Source of the DNA: DATKMS01 sp041497995
Lineage (GTDB): Bacteria > Desulfobacterota > Binatia > HRBIN30
DNA: 10,456 bases
Assembly: GCA_041497995.1 (NCBI GenBank)
Contig: JBGQHM010000239.1
Span: forward strand, 1 to 10,456
Direction of reading: 5' to 3'
Position 1 is the first letter of the stretch. The number at the start of each line of letters is the position of its first letter. This document shows, piece after piece, positions 1 to 6,389 of this stretch. The notes beneath the pieces are model-generated. The model was given only the letters and a program-made list of their open reading frames with translations, was not told the DNA's origin and did no database searches. The translations under genes were made by a program, and so were the position numbers.

Positions 1-1007
1 ACGACAAGACGCTGCGGGTGTGGGACCTGGAGAGCGGCGCGTGTGTGCACACTCTGGCGGGGCACAGCGACTCAGTCCGGAGCGTGAGCGTGACGCCGAA
101 CGGGCGGCGCGCGGTTTCGGGGAGTGACGACAAGACGCTGCGGGTGTGGGACCTGGGGAGCGGCGCGTGTGTGCAGACGCTGGCGGGGCACAGCGCCTCA
201 GTCCGGAGCGTGAGCGTGACGCCGGACGGGCGGCGCGCGGTCTCGGGGAGTTTCGACGACAGGGTGTGGGTGTGGGACCTGGAGAGCGGCGCGTGTGTGC
301 AGACGCTTGCGGGCCGGGTCTCGAGCGTGAGCGTGACGCCGGACGGCCGGCGCGCGGTATCGGGGGGTGACGAGACGGTGCGGGTGTGGGACCTAGAGAG
401 CGGCGAGTGTCTGCACACTCAGGAGGGGCACAGCGCCTCAGTCTGGAGCGTGAACGTGACGCCGGACGGGCGGCGCGCGGTCTCGGGAAGTGGCGACAAG
501 ACGGTGCGGGTGTGGGACCTAGAGAGCGGCGAGTGTCTGCACACGCTGGCGGGGCACAGCTCCTCAGTCCGCAGCGTGAACGTGACGCCGGACGGGCGGC
601 GCGCGGTTTCGGGGAGTGACGACAAGACGATCCGGGTGTGGAACCTGGAGAGCGGCGAGTGCGAGGCAGTGCTTGTGGCGACCATGCCGGTCCGCGCCGT
701 CGCTATTTCTTCCGAAACGCTGGTCGTAGGAACAAGCAATGGTGAGGTGCAGATCCTCGAGATGCACAACCTACCCGCTGGGCTGGCGGTCACCGCCGCC
801 GCCAGCAATGCGGCTTACGAAGCCTCGCTGCGTCGTGGCCTCGATCACTGCCGCCGCAAGAATGGCCCAGACTACGAACACACTCTCGCCCACCTCGCGG
901 CGCTGGCCGTTCATCTGGAGCGAATGGGCAAGACCGACGAAGCCCGCGCGTTGCGCGAGGGGCGTGATCGGATTGCTGCTAACGTCGCAGAATGGGGGAA
1001 ACGGTAG
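1..1007 (+). CDS. WD40-repeat protein, C-terminal part (5' end outside window)
   Basis: The reading frame is open from base 3 and runs to TAG at 1005-1007, so the true start lies upstream of the window. The visible 334 residues contain six WD40 blades, each beginning D-K/E-T-L/V/I-R-V-W-D/N-L and ending S-V-S/N-V-T-P-D/N-G-R-R-A-V-S-G. Units begin at bases 3, 129, 255, 369, 495 and 621. Most also carry the structural GH dipeptide. Five blades are nearly identical; the sixth diverges in its second half. After the last blade, from about base 772, comes an alanine- and leucine-rich helical tail of about 75 residues that looks TPR-like (YEHTLAHLAALAVHLERMGK, then TDEARAL). WD40 propellers are binding platforms. 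In bacteria such arrays often form the sensor end of STAND/NACHT ATPases, kinases or caspase-like proteins, but no effector domain is visible here. It lies 88 bp upstream of the ietA-like gene on the same strand. WD40 identity is certain; its role is inference. Confidence 0.9.
   Translation, partial: DKTLRVWDLESGACVHTLAGHSDSVRSVSVTPNGRRAVSGSDDKTLRVWDLGSGACVQTLAGHSASVRSVSVTPDGRRAVSGSFDDRVWVWDLESGACVQTLAGRVSSVSVTPDGRRAVSGGDETVRVWDLESGECLHTQEGHSASVWSVNVTPDGRRAVSGSGDKTVRVWDLESGECLHTLAGHSSSVRSVNVTPDGRRAVSGSDDKTIRVWNLESGECEAVLVATMPVRAVAISSETLVVGTSNGEVQILEMHNLPAGLAVTAAASNAAYEASLRRGLDHCRRKNGPDYEHTLAHLAALAVHLERMGKTDEARALREGRDRIAANVAEWGKR
3..664 (+). repeat. Tandem 126-bp coding repeats (WD40 blades)
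   Basis: Direct repeats inside the WD40 gene begin at 3, 129, 255, 369, 495 and 621. Spacing is exactly 126 bp, except that the unit at 255 is 114 bp. By eye, units 1 and 2 differ at about 8 of 126 positions and units 4 and 5 at about 10. Unit 6 stays repeat-like only to about base 664. Silent positions are conserved as well as coding ones, which points to recent duplication or gene conversion rather than protein-level selection alone. Units 1-3 share the ACV signature and units 4-5 share ECLHT together with the silent codon cta in D-L, suggesting two sub-lineages of units. Confidence 0.9.
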
Positions 1008-1072
1008 AGCCCCGGGCCGGTGCCCTCGCGATCGGTTACGCTTGGACTGGAAACTGCACCCCGAACATGGCA

Positions 1073-1095
1073 TTCCCCTCTGGGGAAGAGGTGGC
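1073..1095 (+). promoter_or_regulatory. Hairpin next to the ribosome binding site of the AAA+ ATPase gene
   Basis: TTCCCC (1073-1078) and GGGGAA (1082-1087) form a perfect 6-bp stem with a TCT loop. The 3' arm runs directly into GAGG (1088-1091), which sits 4 nt before the GTG start at 1096. GGGGAAGAGG therefore acts as a purine-rich Shine-Dalgarno region partly buried in the stem. This ribosome binding site is the main reason for choosing the GTG at 1096 over further-upstream in-frame codons that overlap the WD40 gene. The hairpin could lower translation of the ATPase, or could act as a weak end structure for the WD40 transcript; there is no T-tract. The sequence is directly seen; the regulatory role is inferred. 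Confidence 0.45.
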
Positions 1096-2106
1096 GTGGC
1101 AACGGCTGAACAAGTGAAGGCGCTCTTGAAGAGTTACTCCGAGGGAGATCGCGAGCACTTCTTCTCGGTCGCCCTTCAGATCGCCGCTCACGAGGCGCGC
1201 GCCGGTAAAGGCAAGCTTGCCCAGGAGCTGCGCGATCTGGTCGACGACATCAAGCATAAGCAGTCTGCCGGCCGTACTGTTGGCGCCGTTCCAATCGCTC
1301 GTCCAACCGGTGAGCTGGCAAGCCTCCTCGGGGTCGCCTACCCCAAGACATGTCTTTCCGAAATGGTGCTCAGCAGTGATTCGCGCGTGCAAATCGAACG
1401 CGTTCTGCGCGAGTACCGCCATCGCCACAAACTCAGGTCGCATGGGCTCTCTGCTCGCCGCAAGCTGTTGCTGATCGGACCTCCCGGCTGCGGAAAGACG
1501 ATGACCGCCTCCGCTTTGGCAGGCGAGTTGAAGCTCCCGCTGCTCTCTGTACAGCTCCACGGCCTGATCACCAAGTTCATGGGGGAGACGGCAGCCAAAC
1601 TGCACCTCGTCTTCGAGGCGATGAAGCAGACTCGCGCCGTGTACTTCTTTGATGAATTCGACGCGATCGGCGCCGATCGGGGAGCTAAGAACGACGTAGG
1701 GGAGATTCGCCGTGTCCTGAACTCATTCCTGCAGTTTCTCGAACAGGATGAATCCGACAGCATCGTCCTCGCTGCGACGAACTACGTCGGCATGCTCGAT
1801 GACGCGCTGTTTCGCCGCTTCGATGACGTCGTCCGTTACTCCTTGCCCGTCGACCAACAAGTCGACGAACTGATCCGCAATCGCCTTCGTGGTCTCCTCG
1901 TCAAGCGGCCAGATTGGGCAACTATCCGGAAAGCCGCTGTCGGTCTCAGCCACGCTGAAATCGCTCGCGCCTGCGACAATGCCGCCAAAGACTGCATCCT
2001 GCGCGGCCAGAAACGGATCGGTACGGCGATGCTCAAGTCTGCCCTTGTCGAGCGCCGACGCTCGGGGGAAGCAGCCAGCGTGCAACAACAGCACAACGCC
2101 AAGTAG
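1096..2106 (+). CDS. ietA: AAA+ ATPase, IetA-like partner of a subtilisin-like protease
   Basis: A 336-residue AAA+ ATPase starting at GTG 1096. Residues 1-115 form a helical N-terminal region (SVALQIAAHEAR, then KLAQELRDLVDD), followed by one AAA core. Visible motifs are Walker A GPPGCGKT (128-135), an aromatic pore-loop-like KFMGE (160-164), Walker B VYFFDEFD (182-189, D186/E187), sensor 1 ATN (227-229), arginine finger FRRFD (R240/R241) and a C-terminal helical lid with GLSHAEIAR (283-291). All ATPase residues look intact. The protease gene follows after 3 bp. This order and size match IetA, the ATPase of the IetAS pair known from Agrobacterium Ti-plasmid stability and later reported as phage defence. 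The expected role is an ATP-driven hexamer that restrains, activates or feeds substrates to the protease in the cytoplasm. It has no signal peptide or membrane segment. AAA+ identity is certain; the IetA assignment rests on architecture and gene pairing. Confidence 0.88.
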   Translation: MATAEQVKALLKSYSEGDREHFFSVALQIAAHEARAGKGKLAQELRDLVDDIKHKQSAGRTVGAVPIARPTGELASLLGVAYPKTCLSEMVLSSDSRVQIERVLREYRHRHKLRSHGLSARRKLLLIGPPGCGKTMTASALAGELKLPLLSVQLHGLITKFMGETAAKLHLVFEAMKQTRAVYFFDEFDAIGADRGAKNDVGEIRRVLNSFLQFLEQDESDSIVLAATNYVGMLDDALFRRFDDVVRYSLPVDQQVDELIRNRLRGLLVKRPDWATIRKAAVGLSHAEIARACDNAAKDCILRGQKRIGTAMLKSALVERRRSGEAASVQQQHNAK

Positions 2107-2109
2107 CGG

Positions 2110-4593
2110 ATGCCCAATCTCCGGCACCTCTTCCCGCGCGAAACGGCCGCCACCGAGCAATACACCTACGCTCAGACAGTCAAAGGCGCGTCATTCAAAC
2201 TTCCGCCACGTGATCGCGTACCACATGGGTCGAAGCTGATCACCGACCTGCACACGGCAGAGCAACGAGCGGCGGACGCGGTTGCGGGAAAACCCGAAGC
2301 AGAGCGACCGAAAGGAGTTGTCCTGCAGTTTGAAAGCGATCCCAGCTTCAAACTCCAGCTACGGAGTCTGGAGGTGCGGCAGAGTGGGATTGAGCTTCGC
2401 AACTCTCGCATCGACACCGGTGAACATGGCGCCGTCATGCGCGCCACCGTATTCGTCCCGGATGGCAAGCTCGGCTACTTCGTCCGGAAGTTCGAAGCGT
2501 ACTGCAGTGGGACGGACACCCGCTCAGGCAAGCCGAAAAACCAGCAGCTTGCGGAAAGCATCACCGCGATTCGACTCGCTGCGTTGGAATCGTTCTGGAC
2601 GGATGCAGGCAGGTTCCCCGACGAGGGAGACCAACCGCTTTGGTGGGAAGTGTGGTTGCGCGAGGCCTCCAATCCACACGATGTCGCCGATCAGTTTCGG
2701 CAAAGCGCTGACGCCGTCGGCATTCAAGTTGGCGCTCGGGAACTACGCTTTCCGGAGCGTCGGGTCTTGCTTACCCGAGCCACGGTGAATCAACTGGCAG
2801 CGATCGGCAATCTGTTCGACACTCTGGCCGAGCTACGGGCGGCAAAGGTTCTGCCAACTGAGTTCCTTCAGCTGCCGCCGCGAGATCAGGCGGACTTCAT
2901 CGAAGACGCTCGATCACGCATCCAGCCACCACCGCTTGACGCTCCCGCGGTGTGTACGCTCGACACCGGTGTCAGCTACGAGCATCCGCTGCTCGCATGC
3001 GCAGTATCTCAAGAACACGTTGCCGCCGTTGATCCGAACTGGTCCCTCGCCGATCTGAAGGGCCATGGCACAGAGCTGGCCGGTCTCTCCGTGTACGGCT
3101 GCCTCACTGAGATTTTGAGCGGGAGTCAACCGATCGTCCTGCGGCATCGCTTGGAGTCGGTGAAGATCCTCCCGGACGGAGGAAACAACGACCCGGAACT
3201 GTACGGCCAAGTCACGAGCCAGGCAGTATCGCGAGCCGAGATCGCGGACCCCCAGCGTCAAACTCGGGCCTTCTGCCTGGCCGTAACGGCCGATGGCCGT
3301 GATGAAGGGTTGCCCTCGTCTTGGTCTGCTGCTGCTGACCAGATCACCTCGGGAGCCAGCGAGGCGGATGCGCCGCGCCGGTTGTTGCTTGTGTCGGCTG
3401 GGAACGTAGCCCTTGGCGAGCGGCACGAGTATCCGACCCGCAATCAGGTGGAGGGCATCGAGGACCCAGCGCAATCCTGGAATGCGCTTACGGTCGGCGC
3501 CTACACGAACAGGGCATCCATCAGGTCAGCCGACTACGAGGATTGGAGGCCGATTGCGCAACCTGGGCACCTGAGCCCTTGCAGTCGGACCTCGATTGTC
3601 TGGAGTGACAAGACCTGGCCAATCAAACCCGACATCGTCATGGAGGGTGGTAACAACGCCATAGATCCCGCCACAGGACACGCCGACTACGTCGATGATC
3701 TATCCCTGCTGACGACGCGCGTCAGTCCGACAGGTGCCTTGCTGACGACGACGGGCGATACCAGCGCCGCGACGGCACTCGCCGCTCGCTATGCCGCGAT
3801 CATCTGGTCGCACTACCCAAACCTTGCACCCGAGACCGTGCGTGGGCTGCTAGTGCATTCTGCGCGCTGGACAGATGCGATGGTGCAGGAGTTCCCCGCG
3901 AATGCGCGTCACGACCGGCTCCGTTGTTATGGCTACGGCGTGCCTGATCTCCGAGGAGCGATTTGGAGCGTGACGAATTCGGCGACGCTCATCGTCGAGA
4001 GCTCCCTTCAGCCATTCGACAAAGTCGACGGCACCCTGAAGACGAAGGACATGCATCTGCACCGGCTTCCATGGCCCGCCGAGGTGTTGCAGCAACTCGG
4101 CGATATCGATGTCCGCATGCGGATAACGCTGTCGTACTTCATTGAACCGAGCCCCGGGCGGCGCGGCTGGACGCGGAGGCATCGGTATCAATCACATGGC
4201 CTACGATTCGAGGTGAAGCGTCCGCTCGAGTTGGACGACGTGTTCCACAAGCGCATCAGCCGTGCCGCTTGGGAGGAAGACGAGCAGGGAATCGAATCGA
4301 GCAGCGACGAGCGACCTTGGGAAGTTGGCAGGCAACTCCGCTGCAAAGGATCGATACATTCGGACACCTGGACGGGCTCCGCTGTGGAACTGGCTCAGTG
4401 TGGTGTCATCGCCATATTTCCGGTCACCGGATGGTGGAGGGAGCGACCACACCTCAACTGCTGGAACCGCAGCGCACGATACTCGCTGATCGTCACGATC
4501 GAAACACCAGCAGCGGAGGTCGACTTGTATACTCCGATCGCTAACCAGATCGGCGTGCCGGTCGAGGTTGAAGTGGATTCCGGCGGGTCGTGA
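2110..4593 (+). CDS. ietS: Subtilisin-like serine protease (S8 family), IetS-like
   Basis: An 827-residue S8-family peptidase. The triad is complete: Asp285 in LDTG, His319 in KGHGTELAG, oxyanion Asn432 in LLLVSAGN, and Ser552 in GDTSAAT. Residues 1-275 form a long N-terminal region without a signal peptide. About 113 residues separate His319 from Asn432, and about 225 residues follow the catalytic core as a mixed, probably beta-rich C-terminal region. Absence of a secretion signal implies an intracellular protease, unlike most subtilases. ATG 2110 lies 3 bp after the ATPase stop with no strong Shine-Dalgarno, so translational coupling is likely. Paired with the upstream AAA+ ATPase, it matches IetS, the proteolytic toxin/effector of IetAS. 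The serine motif is unusual: the residue before TS is Asp rather than the usual Gly, and Thr replaces the usual Pro after SAA. Substrate unknown. Confidence 0.9.
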   Translation: MPNLRHLFPRETAATEQYTYAQTVKGASFKLPPRDRVPHGSKLITDLHTAEQRAADAVAGKPEAERPKGVVLQFESDPSFKLQLRSLEVRQSGIELRNSRIDTGEHGAVMRATVFVPDGKLGYFVRKFEAYCSGTDTRSGKPKNQQLAESITAIRLAALESFWTDAGRFPDEGDQPLWWEVWLREASNPHDVADQFRQSADAVGIQVGARELRFPERRVLLTRATVNQLAAIGNLFDTLAELRAAKVLPTEFLQLPPRDQADFIEDARSRIQPPPLDAPAVCTLDTGVSYEHPLLACAVSQEHVAAVDPNWSLADLKGHGTELAGLSVYGCLTEILSGSQPIVLRHRLESVKILPDGGNNDPELYGQVTSQAVSRAEIADPQRQTRAFCLAVTADGRDEGLPSSWSAAADQITSGASEADAPRRLLLVSAGNVALGERHEYPTRNQVEGIEDPAQSWNALTVGAYTNRASIRSADYEDWRPIAQPGHLSPCSRTSIVWSDKTWPIKPDIVMEGGNNAIDPATGHADYVDDLSLLTTRVSPTGALLTTTGDTSAATALAARYAAIIWSHYPNLAPETVRGLLVHSARWTDAMVQEFPANARHDRLRCYGYGVPDLRGAIWSVTNSATLIVESSLQPFDKVDGTLKTKDMHLHRLPWPAEVLQQLGDIDVRMRITLSYFIEPSPGRRGWTRRHRYQSHGLRFEVKRPLELDDVFHKRISRAAWEEDEQGIESSSDERPWEVGRQLRCKGSIHSDTWTGSAVELAQCGVIAIFPVTGWWRERPHLNCWNRSARYSLIVTIETPAAEVDLYTPIANQIGVPVEVEVDSGGS

Positions 4594-4712
4594 CTAGTCG
4601 CACCGGCCCCCGGGAGGAATGAAAGCCGCAACTGGCGATATGTCTCCCGCGCTCCGCGTAGTTGTTCTCCGCGTTGATTGCAAAGCATTCTGGGCAAGGC
4701 TAAGCAGCCAAG
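4594..4712. other. Intergenic junction between defence-like module and metabolic cluster
   Basis: This 119-bp stretch separates the protease stop from the first hydrolase. It holds no supported gene. A short direct repeat CTCCGCGT occurs at 4652-4659 and 4667-4674, and CCGG-CCC-CCGG near 4604 could form only a 4-bp stem. No clear promoter or T-rich terminator was found. The gene types change here from defence-like to general metabolism, so it may be one edge of an accessory segment, but no integrase, tRNA or flanking duplication was seen to prove insertion. Confidence 0.35.
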
Positions 4713-5594
4713 GTGTCCCCACGCGATCATTTCGTCTCGATCAACGGCCTGCGACTGCACTACATCGAGTGGGGCAGCACGCAGGCACCGCCGGTCGTCC
4801 TCCTGCACGGCGGCTCGGCGCATGCGCATTGGTGGCACCATTTCGCTGCGACGGTCACCGACCGCTATCGGGTGCTGGCGCTCGATCTGCGCGGGCACGG
4901 CGACAGTGAGCACATCGATCCGCCCGCATATCAGATCGAGGACTACGCGGAGGACGTGGCTGCCTTCCTCGCCACTCTCCGCCTCGACCGCATCGATCTC
5001 ATCGGCCACTCGCTGGGTGCGATGGTGGCAACCGCATTTGCCCGCCAAAATCCGCGGCACCTGCGTTCTCTCGTCATCGTCGACAGCCAACTCAGGATCA
5101 CCCCAGCCGGTGCACGGTACATGCTCCGGCTGCACAATTTTCCGCAGCCGGCGTACCGTGACCGCGAACAGGCCATCCAGCGCTTCTGTTTGTTGCCCAA
5201 GCAGACAGTGGCTGACGAGGACATCCTACGCGCTGTCGCCGCCCACAGCTTCCGCGAGCTGCCCGACGGACGCTGGACATTCAAGTTCGATCGCGAAACC
5301 ATGGCGCACCATGAACCGCAGGACCTCACGCCGGCGCTGCAGCGGCTGACGTTTCCAATCCTCATCGTGCGCGGCGCCCACAGCACGCTGCTTTCGCCGT
5401 CGGCGCTCGCAACGTTGCGCATCGCTGCGCCGCACGCCGACGTGGTGGAAATCGCCGCCGCACACCATCACGTCATGCTCGACAATCCGTCGGAGTTCGA
5501 GCGCGTCGTGCGCGCGTTTCTCGATGCGGCAGATCACCGGCCACCGGCGACCGCACCGGTGTCCGCGGGGACCCTTGAACCCTCGAACCCTTGA
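4713..5594 (+). CDS. Alpha/beta-fold hydrolase
   Basis: A 293-residue single-domain alpha/beta hydrolase. GTG 4713 is the first start after an in-frame TAA at 4701, with no strong Shine-Dalgarno. Motifs in order are oxyanion-loop HGGSAHAHWW (32-41), DLRGHGDS (58-65), nucleophile elbow GHSLG (Ser100) and a C-terminal histidine in AAHHHVMLDNP (probably His252). In related enzymes the acid follows strand 7 in a G-A-x-S-D-like motif; here the matching stretch reads GAHSTLLSP, so Thr225 occupies the usual Asp position. Asp124 after strand 6 (VIVDS) could substitute, as happens in some family members. The enzyme should hydrolyse an ester, lactone or similar bond in the cytoplasm; the substrate cannot be told. 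The last residues (GTLEPSNP) are encoded by the 8-bp tandem repeat and look like an added tail. A second hydrolase and an LLM oxidoreductase follow. Confidence 0.9.
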   Translation: MSPRDHFVSINGLRLHYIEWGSTQAPPVVLLHGGSAHAHWWHHFAATVTDRYRVLALDLRGHGDSEHIDPPAYQIEDYAEDVAAFLATLRLDRIDLIGHSLGAMVATAFARQNPRHLRSLVIVDSQLRITPAGARYMLRLHNFPQPAYRDREQAIQRFCLLPKQTVADEDILRAVAAHSFRELPDGRWTFKFDRETMAHHEPQDLTPALQRLTFPILIVRGAHSTLLSPSALATLRIAAPHADVVEIAAAHHHVMLDNPSEFERVVRAFLDAADHRPPATAPVSAGTLEPSNP

Positions 5595-5602
5595 ACCCTA
5601 TA
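5571..5602. repeat. 8-bp tandem repeat (ACCCTTGA units)
   Basis: Four consecutive 8-bp units: ACCCTTGA (5571-5578), ACCCTCGA (5579-5586), ACCCTTGA (5587-5594) and ACCCTATA (5595-5602). The stop codon of the upstream hydrolase (TGA 5592-5594) lies inside the third unit. The repeat therefore encodes the last residues of that protein and fills most of the spacer to the next gene. It may be one copy of a dispersed intergenic repeat of this genome. Confidence 0.75.
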
Positions 5603-5604
5603 AC
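5575..5604 (+). promoter_or_regulatory. Candidate sigma70-type promoter within the tandem repeat
   Basis: TTGAAC (5575-5580, four of six matches to TTGACA) is followed after 18 bp by TATAAC (5599-5604, five of six matches to TATAAT). Transcription would begin near 5611, only about 2 nt before the ATG at 5613, giving a leaderless or nearly leaderless mRNA. That fits the absence of a good Shine-Dalgarno in front of that gene. The boxes are seen; promoter function is inference, and a chance match is possible in this high-GC background. Confidence 0.3.
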
Positions 5605-5612
5605 TTGAGTCC

Positions 5613-6386
5613 ATGGCGCATCGCAGCGAGTTCCTCACGGTCGCCGGCGTGCGTACGCACTTGTTGCGCGGCGGCCGCGGTGCGCCGCTCCTGGTGCTCC
5701 ATCCGGAATACGCGGCCAATCGCTGGTTCCCGTATCACGACAACCTCGCCGCGCACTTCCAGGTGTTCGCCCCGGACCATCCCGGCTTCGGACAGAGCGA
5801 GCGCCCGGAGTGGCTGGAAGGCGTCGACGACTTGGTGTTTCACTACGTCGATCTGCTCGACGCGCTACAACTCGACCGCGTCTCAATCGTCGGAACGTCG
5901 CTCGGTGGCTGGATCGCAGCCGAGTTCGCGGTGACGCACCCGGAACGTGTCCACCGCCTCGTCCTGGTAGGCGCTGCCGGCATCAAGGTGGACGGCGTCG
6001 AACGGTTCGACGTGTTTCTCCATCCCATCGAGGAGACGCTGCAGCACCTCTTCCATGATGCCAGCCGTGCCGCACAGCTGTTGCCGACAGAGCTCGGCGC
6101 GGACGTCATCGTGCGCGGCTATCGCGAAGCCACGACATTGGCACGGCTCAGCTGGAATCCGTATCTGTACAATCCCAAGCTGCAGCGCCGGTTGCAGCGC
6201 ATCACCGCACCCACACTCGTCGTCTGGGGAGAGCAGGACACGTTCCTGCCACCCGCATACGGCGAGGCCTACGCGCAGCTCATTCCGACCGCGACGCTGT
6301 GCACCATACCGCAGTGCGGCCATCTCGTCCCTTACGAGCAGACCGAGCAGTTCACGCAGCATGTGACGCGTTTTCTCTCCGAGTAG
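5613..6386 (+). CDS. Alpha/beta-fold hydrolase
   Basis: A compact 257-residue alpha/beta hydrolase with a complete catalytic set. It has an LVLHPEY oxyanion region (27-33), DHPGFGQSERP (55-65), nucleophile elbow GTSLGG (Ser96), acid GEQD (Asp209) and the CGH histidine (His237) in PQCGHLVPYEQ. The cap region (about 123-190) is helical. Size and motifs resemble the meta-cleavage-product hydrolase/haloalkane dehalogenase-like branch, so C-C, ester or related bond hydrolysis is possible; the exact substrate is not readable. It starts 18 bp after the previous hydrolase, which is only distantly similar, so this is not a recent duplication. Its TAG (6384-6386) is 3 bp before the oxidoreductase ATG, indicating an operon in which oxidation and hydrolysis may act on successive intermediates. 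Confidence 0.93.
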   Translation: MAHRSEFLTVAGVRTHLLRGGRGAPLLVLHPEYAANRWFPYHDNLAAHFQVFAPDHPGFGQSERPEWLEGVDDLVFHYVDLLDALQLDRVSIVGTSLGGWIAAEFAVTHPERVHRLVLVGAAGIKVDGVERFDVFLHPIEETLQHLFHDASRAAQLLPTELGADVIVRGYREATTLARLSWNPYLYNPKLQRRLQRITAPTLVVWGEQDTFLPPAYGEAYAQLIPTATLCTIPQCGHLVPYEQTEQFTQHVTRFLSE

Positions 6387-6389
6387 CCC

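Noticed and set aside
3..664. Regular direct repeats as a possible CRISPR array
   Set aside because: The repeats are contiguous coding units of 126 bp without spacers and translate to WD40 blades.
739..1095. In-frame upstream extension of the AAA+ ATPase overlapping the WD40 gene
   Set aside because: The extra 119 residues are proline/arginine-rich, resemble an out-of-frame reading of the WD40 tail, and lack family similarity; GTG 1096 has a good ribosome binding site.
4619..4909. Small + strand frame preceded by GGGAGG
   Set aside because: The purine run is only one base from the ATG, too close for a working ribosome binding site, and most of the frame overlaps the hydrolase in another frame with shadow-like composition.
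4395..5135. 246-codon - strand frame across the ietS end and the first hydrolase
   Set aside because: Overlaps two supported genes on the other strand and shows no domain.
5571..5602. T-arm-like sequence on the - strand (GGGTTCGAG) suggesting a tRNA
   Set aside because: It recurs every 8 bp as part of a simple repeat, and no acceptor, D or anticodon stems are present around it.
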